Assembly: GCA_015060165.1 (NCBI GenBank)
Contig: SUZC01000001.1
Span: 186,001 to 250,000, forward strand
Source: Rikenellaceae bacterium
Lineage (GTDB): Bacteria; Bacteroidota; Bacteroidia; Bacteroidales; Rikenellaceae
Length of the DNA stretch: 64,000 bases
Reading direction: 5' to 3'
Positions 1 to 6,691 of the stretch are shown piece by piece. How positions within the stretch are numbered: position 1 is the stretch's first letter; each line of letters opens with the position of its first letter. The notes beneath the pieces are model-generated. The model was not told the DNA's origin, ran no database searches, and was given only the letters and a program-made list of their open reading frames with translations. The position numbers were made by a program, and so were the translations under genes.

Positions 1-1
1 T

Positions 2-1591
2 ATAGAGTCGATAATCGCCAGAGGATACTCCTATGGCGATATTATGATCCTCCACCGAGGGAGCAACGACGCCGCAAAGTCGGCACAAATATTACTTGAA
101 TACAAGCAGCGAAACAATGCGTTTAACATTATGACGCAGGATTCGTTAATAATTGGCAAAGCCCCGATAAGCAACTTTGTGATAGCACTTTTAAGGTTAT
201 CTCAAAATCCCGACGACTCGATTAGCCGAGCGTTGGTAAATGCATATATGAATCGGCCATATAGCGAGGAACTCAGCCAGGAAGATAGCGACACACTATC
301 TTCGATTAGAGAACTTACCCCAGAGCAAGCATTTGAGAAGATTGTATCGCATTACAAGCTTTCTGGCAAGACTGAAGAGATTGCCTATTTGCAGGCCCTA
401 CATGAGCAGATTATCACATACTGCGCATCAAAGGTGGCCGATATTCAATTATTCCTTAAATATTGGGATGAGACGGGAGCCAGCAAGGCACTTGTTGTCG
501 AGGAGAGCGACTCCACCATTGAGTTAACGACTATCCACAAATCGAAAGGTTTGGAGAAGAAGATTATCATCATACCCTACTGTTCGTGGAAGTTAAACCC
601 CAAGAGTTCGGCTGTGGGCGGAGCTGGTAGTTCTCTCAATATCGTATGGGCATCAGCATCAGAAGACAACTCTGAAGCATCCAAAATCGGGAAATTCCCT
701 ATCGCATTCCGCAAGGATATGGGAGCTTCGGCTTTCTGCGACGACTACTATCGGGAGGTTGTATATTCTCACGTAGACAATATCAACATTCTCTATGTTG
801 CACTTACAAGAGCCTGCGAAGAGCTATATGTGCTTATCCCAAGCGATAAGAGAAATAGTTCGAAGGCCGACAATGTCGGGGCGCTGTTATGGAACGCAAT
901 AGGCAACATTGTACCCGAAAACAAAGAGAGCCGAGTAGAGTTTGGGGCTGCTGATACTATCAGCCGCGAATCTATACCACTGCAAGAGCCCATACAAAAC
1001 GAGCAGCAAACGGATGAAAAGCAGCCCGAAATCAAGAACACATTAATCGAGGATTACCCGACGATAGAATATGAGCCAAAACTGAGCCTTGCCTCACAAC
1101 GATACTTCGAAGAGAAGAGTGACTCGGCAACAGCAATGCAAGCAGGAATAACAATGCATAAGATTCTAAGCGAATCGGACAATGTAGAGTCTATTCAGAC
1201 AAAAATCGAAGAGGCTGTCACCGAAGGTACGCTCAGCAAGAGTCAAGCCGAAGAGCTCAAACAGATTATACATAGAGAATTCCAGAATCCACAAGTCGAT
1301 GAATGGTTCGGCGGCAATTGGGATATGGTACGATGCGAAAGTGACATCATACAGAGCCATAGCTGCGAAGAGTCGGAAAAGAAATCGATGGGTACACTAC
1401 GCCCCGATAGAGTAATGATAAAGGGTGATCGCGCAGTTGTGGTAGACTATAAATTCGGGAGCATCAAAGCCAAATCACACATATCACAGATACGCGAATA
1501 TATGAAGTTGCTCAAGCAGATGGGATACCGAAGCATAGAAGGATATATTTGGTATTTGACTCGTTCGGAGATAGAGAGAATCGGGGAATAG
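2..1591 (+). CDS. AddA/RecB-type UvrD helicase with C-terminal PD-(D/E)XK nuclease, 3' part
   Basis: The open frame runs off the left edge; an internal ATG at 44 is not the start, because the codons before it continue a UvrD-like stretch (YGDIMILHRG). Helicase motif V is visible as TIHKSKGLE (about nt 530-560) and motif VI as LYVALTRACEELYV (about nt 790-835). The last 150 residues carry a RecB-type nuclease signature, RPDRV followed by VVDYKFG (about nt 1400-1460). In this family the protein unwinds and trims double-strand DNA ends for recombination, usually with an AddB partner; the partner would lie left of the window. Missing at the left edge: Walker A and the rest of the motor. Family is clear; AddA rather than another RecB-like subgroup is inference. 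Confidence 0.9.
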   Translation: MESIIARGYSYGDIMILHRGSNDAAKSAQILLEYKQRNNAFNIMTQDSLIIGKAPISNFVIALLRLSQNPDDSISRALVNAYMNRPYSEELSQEDSDTLSSIRELTPEQAFEKIVSHYKLSGKTEEIAYLQALHEQIITYCASKVADIQLFLKYWDETGASKALVVEESDSTIELTTIHKSKGLEKKIIIIPYCSWKLNPKSSAVGGAGSSLNIVWASASEDNSEASKIGKFPIAFRKDMGASAFCDDYYREVVYSHVDNINILYVALTRACEELYVLIPSDKRNSSKADNVGALLWNAIGNIVPENKESRVEFGAADTISRESIPLQEPIQNEQQTDEKQPEIKNTLIEDYPTIEYEPKLSLASQRYFEEKSDSATAMQAGITMHKILSESDNVESIQTKIEEAVTEGTLSKSQAEELKQIIHREFQNPQVDEWFGGNWDMVRCESDIIQSHSCEESEKKSMGTLRPDRVMIKGDRAVVVDYKFGSIKAKSHISQIREYMKLLKQMGYRSIEGYIWYLTRSEIERIGE

Positions 1592-1601
1592 ATTTTTTTA
1601 G

Positions 1602-1609
1602 TATATTTG
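1602..1609 (+). promoter_or_regulatory. -7 promoter element TATATTTG before the ABC exporter
   Basis: A perfect Bacteroidota -7 element (TAnnTTTG) lies just after the helicase-nuclease stop and 19 bases before the exporter ATG at 1629. No clear TTG sits 19-21 bases upstream, so strength is uncertain. It suggests that the ABC-kinase-peptidase-ispF run is its own transcription unit. Confidence 0.5.
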
Positions 1610-1628
1610 CATAGTTACACCGCAAGAA

Positions 1629-3326
1629 ATGTTTCGCAAGATTGTCAATATAATTCCTAAGGATTTTCATCCAAGAGCGTTGGTCGTCGCGATTACCGTA
1701 CTATTGAGAGCCATTCTCAACTTCTTCGGTATCGCGATGCTTGTACCGCTTTTGATGCTAATACTCGACTTCGAAGCACTTCAAGCAAATCCCATAGTGA
1801 CAGAGGTGTATAATCTGCTTGGCTGCAAAAGTCACTCACAATTTGTGATTATTTCTGCAGTAGCCATTGTATGTTTCATTGCATTGAAAAATGCGACAAA
1901 TCTATGGCTATATAACTTTGAGAGAAATTTCACATACGATCTATATGGGCATCTATCAAGAAAACTTTATATCGATTACTATCATCGTGGATTATTGTAT
2001 GTAGCCGACCATAACTCTACCGAGCTGTCACGAAATGTAAACTTCGTATGCTTGAATTTTGTAATTGGCATTCTAAAACCATCGATGGCTATTGTTGGCG
2101 AGATTATTCCGTTTGCTCTAATAATCATCGCAATAATATTCTACGATCCGACAGCATCCATTCTTCTGGCTCTGACCTTCGTGCCGGCTGTATGGATATA
2201 TTATTCATTCGTTAAGGAGCGACTACACCGATATGGCCAGCAAGAGAATCAAGCTCAAAGAGAGAAGTTCCGCAACGTGGCTGAGAGTTTTCGGGGATAT
2301 GTCGATGTTGAGATTAGCAATGCATTTCCGCAAATTATTTCAGCATTCGACAACGCCACAGATCGTTTGGTGACTCTAAGAAAACGAGACGCCACCCTAT
2401 CGACCATACCTCAAGGCATAACCGAGACATCTCTGGCAGCAGGTATGGCTGCACTCATCATTGTTGGGGCATTTATGCCAGAACGTAAAATTGGGCTAGT
2501 ATTCGGACTATTTGCTGTGGCTGCCGTAAGATTATTACCTTCGATTCGTAACATTCTAACATCGCTAACGGCCATACGTTATAATCTGCATACTATTGAT
2601 ACGCTCTCCGAGATAAAGAGCCAAAGCCATTCGGTAGAAGATACTCAACAGAGAATACACCTTCGCAAGCAGATGGAGATTCGCAACATATCGTTCCGTT
2701 ATAGCGAGAATGCAAGCAATATTTTGAACGATTTTTCACTCACCATCAAGCAAGGCGCAAGAGTCGGAATACGAGGAGCTTCAGGTGCAGGAAAGAGTAC
2801 CCTGATGAATATTATGCTCGGACTATACACTCCATATAAGGGCGAGATATTGATCGATGGAGTTAAACTCGACCATTCGACCCGACGAATGTGGCAAAAT
2901 AATATTGGATACGTTCCACAAAATGTATTTTTATTAGATTCCACTCTGATTGAAAATATCGCTTTGGGGGTAGACAGCGACCAAATTGGCTACGACAGGG
3001 TGATGGAAGTTGTGGAGATGGCAAGTTTGAAAGAGTTTGTTGAGCGTCTGCCCAATGGATTGAATAGCCACATTGGAGAAGCTGGATGCCGAGTATCGGG
3101 TGGTGAAAGACAAAGAATAGGTATTGCACGAGCACTATACAAACGTCCAGACATTCTATTTTTCGACGAGGCCACATCATCGCTTGACCGAGCAACCGAG
3201 CAGAGTATCAACTCATCAATAGAGGAGTTATCTGCCCAAAATAGTAATATCACAATTGTAGCCATTGCCCATCGCGAGAGCTCTTTGGAGTACTGTGACC
3301 AAATCATAAATATTGAGAGATTATGA
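1629..3326 (+). CDS. ABC exporter, fused permease and ATPase
   Basis: A 565-residue half-transporter. About 330 N-terminal residues form the hydrophobic six-helix exporter domain. The ATPase domain follows, with Walker A GASGAGKST near residue 382, signature VSGGERQRIG near 489, Walker B ILFFDEATSSLD near 510 and the H-loop histidine in AIAHR near the end. It would work as a homodimer in the inner membrane. Its stop overlaps the next start (ATGA at 3323-3326), so it is translationally coupled to the HprK-like kinase. That context favours export of a peptide or a small modified product, but lipid- or glycan-type substrates cannot be excluded: exporters of this type are not told apart by sequence alone. 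Confidence 0.9.
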   Translation: MFRKIVNIIPKDFHPRALVVAITVLLRAILNFFGIAMLVPLLMLILDFEALQANPIVTEVYNLLGCKSHSQFVIISAVAIVCFIALKNATNLWLYNFERNFTYDLYGHLSRKLYIDYYHRGLLYVADHNSTELSRNVNFVCLNFVIGILKPSMAIVGEIIPFALIIIAIIFYDPTASILLALTFVPAVWIYYSFVKERLHRYGQQENQAQREKFRNVAESFRGYVDVEISNAFPQIISAFDNATDRLVTLRKRDATLSTIPQGITETSLAAGMAALIIVGAFMPERKIGLVFGLFAVAAVRLLPSIRNILTSLTAIRYNLHTIDTLSEIKSQSHSVEDTQQRIHLRKQMEIRNISFRYSENASNILNDFSLTIKQGARVGIRGASGAGKSTLMNIMLGLYTPYKGEILIDGVKLDHSTRRMWQNNIGYVPQNVFLLDSTLIENIALGVDSDQIGYDRVMEVVEMASLKEFVERLPNGLNSHIGEAGCRVSGGERQRIGIARALYKRPDILFFDEATSSLDRATEQSINSSIEELSAQNSNITIVAIAHRESSLEYCDQIINIERL

Positions 3327-4279
3327 TTGAGAAGAAAAAGCGATATTACTCCATTGCAGGATTGGAGGTGGGCGCCGAAGAGGAGCTGATTCACACTATC
3401 CCTATCAACGGCAAAAGTCGATGCCGAATTGATGGGTTAAAAGTATTTGAACGAGAAAAGCCATCGAAGTCCTATCCCGACCTAACCATATATGGATCTT
3501 ATCACAATAATGCAGATAAGCAGGGTTGGGCAAAGGAGTTCGAGATGAGAGTTCTACACTCATTTGAGTTCAGTGATGCAAATGCTACATGTGGTTTTTA
3601 CAAAGACAGTGGCACGACTAATCTCAACTATGTTCTCAACATCGAACGCGACAGTAAGCCAATAGCTGAATTCATATACGACACTTTAGACAACCACGTG
3701 ATATGCGGAGCGTTTCCAGATAACTCAATATCGGTTTACAGTTCGGATTACAATCCATTTCTACGTTTTGGATTATGGTTTATGTATGGCATTGCCGCAT
3801 CGCAGCATAGCGTAGCAGCCGTTCACTCCTCTACAATAGTATACAAGGGGCAAGCCGTAATGTTTCTCGGAGAATCGGGCACAGGCAAAAGCACCCACAC
3901 CAAATTATGGAGAGAGAATATCGAAGGTGCCACACTTCTTAACGATGATAGCCCATTTATCGGATTCGTAGATGGTGCACCCGTAGTATATGGCTCACCG
4001 TGGAGTGGCAAGACCCCCTGCTATAAGGATGAATGTTATCCGTTACGGGCAATCATACGATTAAGCCAAGCTCCTCACAACAAAATACAAAGATTAAAAG
4101 GAGCACGTGCAATAGGAGCATTGTTGCCATCGCTTCCGCCGGCATTTGCTTATGATGAACTACTCAAAGAGCGAATGTTTGATATCCTGACGAAAGTATT
4201 GGCCAAGACAGAAGTATACCATTTAGAATGCCTCCCAAATGCCGAGGCTGCCATTGTAGCACGTACTGCGCTATTTTAG
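3323..4279 (+). CDS. HprK/PEP-carboxykinase-like P-loop kinase
   Basis: A 318-residue protein with an unassigned N-terminal region of about 165 residues. An HPr-kinase-like core follows: P-loop GESGTGKSTHTKLW near residues 183-195, then LLNDDSPFI, whose acidic pair matches the Mg-binding position after the P-loop in HprK/PEPCK folds. It lacks the usual HPr kinase N-domain and there is no HPr gene nearby, so control of carbon metabolism is unlikely. Relatives in Bacteroidota and Firmicutes sit in ribosomal-peptide clusters beside ABC exporters and S24/S26 peptidases, where some phosphorylate peptides. It is coupled by a 4-base overlap to the exporter, and the peptidase follows 2 bases later. 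Substrate unknown. Confidence 0.75.
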   Translation: MIEKKKRYYSIAGLEVGAEEELIHTIPINGKSRCRIDGLKVFEREKPSKSYPDLTIYGSYHNNADKQGWAKEFEMRVLHSFEFSDANATCGFYKDSGTTNLNYVLNIERDSKPIAEFIYDTLDNHVICGAFPDNSISVYSSDYNPFLRFGLWFMYGIAASQHSVAAVHSSTIVYKGQAVMFLGESGTGKSTHTKLWRENIEGATLLNDDSPFIGFVDGAPVVYGSPWSGKTPCYKDECYPLRAIIRLSQAPHNKIQRLKGARAIGALLPSLPPAFAYDELLKERMFDILTKVLAKTEVYHLECLPNAEAAIVARTALF

Positions 4280-4281
4280 AT

Positions 4282-4725
4282 ATGAAGTTAAAAGTAAGCA
4301 ACAAAATATTTTTCAGCCAAGTTGAGCAACTCATCGCACAAGACGAGACAGTTACTATTGCAATAAAAGGCAATAGTATGCGACCGTGGTTGCGCGATGG
4401 ACAGGAGAAGGTGATACTAAAAGCTCACACAGCAGAAAATATAAAAATAGGCGCGATTGCACTATTCCGCTACAAGGGACGACACATTTTGCACAGAATA
4501 ATCAATATTAATGGCAACAATATTACCTTTGCCGGCGATGGAAATATCGGGATTTATGAATATGGCACAATGCAAGATATAATTGCTGTCGTCAAATGTA
4601 TAATCACCCCCAAAGGGAGGATAATTGAGTGCGACAGTCGTATATGGCGGGTAAAAAGCCGATTATGGTTGGCTACGCCACTGATTGTAAGAAGAGTTAT
4701 TTTGGGTATTTCCCGCAGATTATAA
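4282..4725 (+). CDS. S24/S26-family peptidase, SipW-like Ser/His type
   Basis: The ATG at 4282, two bases after the kinase stop, is chosen over an upstream in-frame start inside the kinase gene; this gives 147 residues. The box KGNSMRPWL places the nucleophile at Ser32, and LHRII places a His at residue 71. That matches the Ser-His arrangement of SipW/ER-type signal peptidases rather than the Ser-Lys dyad of bacterial LepB. No N-terminal membrane anchor is seen; the C-terminus is basic and amphipathic. In this operon it could cleave a leader or an exported product. It ends 25 bases before ispF. Peptidase activity is inferred from the motifs only. Confidence 0.75.
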   Translation: MKLKVSNKIFFSQVEQLIAQDETVTIAIKGNSMRPWLRDGQEKVILKAHTAENIKIGAIALFRYKGRHILHRIININGNNITFAGDGNIGIYEYGTMQDIIAVVKCIITPKGRIIECDSRIWRVKSRLWLATPLIVRRVILGISRRL

Positions 4726-4750
4726 ATTAGAAATAATAAAACACTTGAAT

Positions 4751-5230
4751 ATGGATATAAGAATTGGTCACGGATTCGACGTGCACGCGTTGGCAGAGGG
4801 TCTGCCGTTATATATTGGAGGAATAAAGATTGAGCACACAAAAGGTTGTGTGGCTCACTCGGATGGAGATGTTGCATTACACGCAATATGTGATGCGCTA
4901 TTGGGCGCATTGGCATTGGGCGACATAGGTAAACTATTCCCCGACACTACCGCAGAATTCAAAGGTATAGACTCAAAGATTCTACTTCGCAAAGTTTGTG
5001 ATGTGGTTAAGCAGGAGGGGTATAAAATCTCAAACATAGATTGTACGATTGCCATGCAACGTCCAAAGCTTCGCCCGCATATCGACAATATGCGTCAAAC
5101 AATAGCCGATGTTATAGGTATCGGAGTAGAGCGTGTTTCGGTTAAGGCTACCACCACCGAGAAACTCGGATTTGAAGGTAGAGAAGAGGGTGTTTCGGTC
5201 GATGCCGTTGCACTGCTCATGAAAGAATAG
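4751..5230 (+). CDS. ispF: 2-C-methyl-D-erythritol 2,4-cyclodiphosphate synthase
   Basis: Converts CDP-ME 2-phosphate to MEcPP in the non-mevalonate isoprenoid pathway; a cytosolic trimer. The 159-residue length is normal. The zinc ligands sit in GHGFDVH (Asp10, His12) with a further His in the [10 protein letters not shown] box. The C-terminal [16 protein letters not shown] box is typical. The ATG at 4751 is preferred to a TTG at 4745, because family members begin immediately before the RIGHGFDVH motif. It is the last gene of the exporter-kinase-peptidase run and is followed by a strong terminator. The link with the three upstream genes is probably positional rather than functional. Confidence 0.97.
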   Translation: MDIRIGHGFDVHALAEGLPLYIGGIKIEHTKGCVAHSDGDVALHAICDALLGALALGDIGKLFPDTTAEFKGIDSKILLRKVCDVVKQEGYKISNIDCTIAMQRPKLRPHIDNMRQTIADVIGIGVERVSVKATTTEKLGFEGREEGVSVDAVALLMKE

Positions 5231-5243
5231 TTTGTCCGAAGTC

Positions 5244-5289
5244 AAAACTAAAGGAGGATATTTCTTGGGAAATATCCTCCTTTAGTTTT
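5244..5289. terminator. Bidirectional terminator, 21-bp perfect stem
   Basis: Arms at 5244-5264 and 5269-5289 are perfect inverted repeats with a 4-base loop (TTGG). The A-rich and T-rich ends provide a U-tract on either strand. It lies between the convergent ispF and DUF4251 genes and would stop both. Confidence 0.92.
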
Positions 5290-5313
5290 ATTATATAAGA
5301 AATCGATTCATCA

Positions 5314-6075
5314 TTAATTGGTAGCTGCCGGATTAATTCGACCTAACTCTTGGAAAAATTCCGCAGCACGTCGTTGACGGACCTCTTTACGATTCCCAAT
5401 TGTTCCGAGATATCGCATCGACACTTCGGGCGATGCTACTAACAATTCAGCTTCTGCTGTAATAGTCGAAACTATAAGTTGAAAATCATATTTACTGCCA
5501 GCAGTTGTAGCCGAGAAACTAACCACCCACTCCGATTGTTGCTTTTGGTTTTTATAATCGGATATGGAGTTGCTATTGAAATTAAGCATCGTTAAATATC
5601 CCGAAGGTGAATGTTGGATGGGAATATGTACCTCTAAATCCACGGGGGATATGTAGAGATAATAGTAATCGACATATATCATCCGCATCGGGCCATTGGG
5701 AGCTGCCTGCATAGCACTGGGATAGAATCCATAGGCGTGTGTTGCTATGAGCGAATCAATCGAAAATGCTATCTGATGAGCTGTGATTGCCCGACGTCCG
5801 ACGGCAGTAGAACCATCAAATCCTGCAACATTTACCGTATCGAGCGACGTATAGTCTGCACCTTGAAGTGGCACATAACTCATCGCGGGAATGCTATCCG
5901 GGCGAAACGAAAATCGCTGGACTAGAGAATCGCCATCCATGGTTGGTCTTGAGGCGACCTCGGCAGCCTGAGTCTTCCGACCGACATATATATTGTGAGC
6001 CGAAGCGATTATCACAGCCAACATCATCACCACGATACTACCATAGAGTGTGTAGATATATTTTTTCATATTCAT
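5314..6075 (-). CDS. DUF4251-domain protein with N-terminal membrane anchor (paralogue 2)
   Basis: 253 residues. The first 30 contain one hydrophobic segment (about 8-27), a signal anchor or uncleaved signal with no lipobox. The C-terminal 130 residues show the DUF4251 pattern: a short strand-rich domain with paired tyrosines (YVDYYYLYISP), then ISDYKNQKQQSEWVVSFSA and a final beta-rich stretch. DUF4251 is a periplasmic or surface family of unknown function found mainly in Bacteroidota. It follows its paralogue by 8 bases, so the two are co-transcribed. The start may be the first or third codon (two Met). No catalytic motif is visible. Confidence 0.8.
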   Translation of the reverse strand: MNMKKYIYTLYGSIVVMMLAVIIASAHNIYVGRKTQAAEVASRPTMDGDSLVQRFSFRPDSIPAMSYVPLQGADYTSLDTVNVAGFDGSTAVGRRAITAHQIAFSIDSLIATHAYGFYPSAMQAAPNGPMRMIYVDYYYLYISPVDLEVHIPIQHSPSGYLTMLNFNSNSISDYKNQKQQSEWVVSFSATTAGSKYDFQLIVSTITAEAELLVASPEVSMRYLGTIGNRKEVRQRRAAEFFQELGRINPAATN

Positions 6076-6083
6076 ACTCTATA

Positions 6084-6650
6084 CTAATATACTTTTGTTA
6101 TGGTTCCAGAATACTGCACCGCATTATACCAAGGATTGGTTATTGTGAGCGTAGCACCTCCGTAGCGTTTGTTTATGTCGAAATGGAAAGTGTACTGTGT
6201 AGTGGCATAGAGATAACATTTAAAGGTCACCACCCAACCATCTTCTGTCTGCTGCGTCACAAAATCCGATATAGATGGCACGCCCGTATTAAGCAGAACG
6301 TAACGATATGGGGGCGTATATCCCGTATAATATGGCAGACATACATCGAGCGAACCACGAAGCAGAGTGACCATATAGTTGGGATTCATCAGAAATTGAG
6401 TACTTCCTGCCGGCAACATCTCAACAGATTGGGGATTGAACTGAAAATTATGCGACATAACGACCGAGTCAATCGTCCGTTCAAACTCGGCCAAACGTTC
6501 GGCTCGACGAGCGGCCCGTTCCTCGTGAGTTAATTTTGCCGAATAATTCGGGAATTCATTAGGTGCTTGTTGTGCAAATGCCCTACCTATGTAAGGGCCA
6601 CAGAAGGTGCAAAGTAGTATGCACACTGAGATAAAAAGAAGTCGTTTCAT
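6084..6650 (-). CDS. DUF4251-domain secreted protein (paralogue 1)
   Basis: 188 residues with a cleavable signal peptide (hydrophobic to about residue 26, then AQQAP). A charged helix follows (KLTHEERAARRAERLAEFERTID), then the DUF4251 domain with NPNYMVTLLRGSLDVCLPYY and ISDFVTQQTEDGWVVTF. The layout matches the downstream protein, so this is a tandem duplication with divergence. It lies 41 bases after uvrA on the same strand. The start codon itself is part of a 12-bp inverted repeat (6638-6680). Function unknown. Confidence 0.8.
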   Translation of the reverse strand: MKRLLFISVCILLCTFCGPYIGRAFAQQAPNEFPNYSAKLTHEERAARRAERLAEFERTIDSVVMSHNFQFNPQSVEMLPAGSTQFLMNPNYMVTLLRGSLDVCLPYYTGYTPPYRYVLLNTGVPSISDFVTQQTEDGWVVTFKCYLYATTQYTFHFDINKRYGGATLTITNPWYNAVQYSGTITKVY

Positions 6651-6680
6651 AGCTGTATAGTTTTACACTGAAACGACTTC
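6638..6680 (-). promoter_or_regulatory. 12-bp inverted repeat over a start codon: terminator or attenuator
   Basis: Perfect 12-base arms at 6638-6649 and 6669-6680 are separated by 19 bases. On the minus strand the 3' arm is the ATG and first codons of the DUF4251 gene, followed at once by CTTTTTATC, so the hairpin with its U-run looks like an intrinsic terminator for uvrA. Folding would also hide the DUF4251 start codon. Confidence 0.6.
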
Positions 6681-6691
6681 AAAATTCTTGC

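Noticed and set aside
3323..4279. A true HPr kinase/phosphorylase for carbon control
   Set aside because: The N-terminal domain differs from HprK, no ptsH is near, and the gene is coupled to an exporter and a peptidase.
5868..6533. Plus-strand frame of 221 codons
   Set aside because: Antisense to both DUF4251 genes and crossing their junction; composition is shadow-like.
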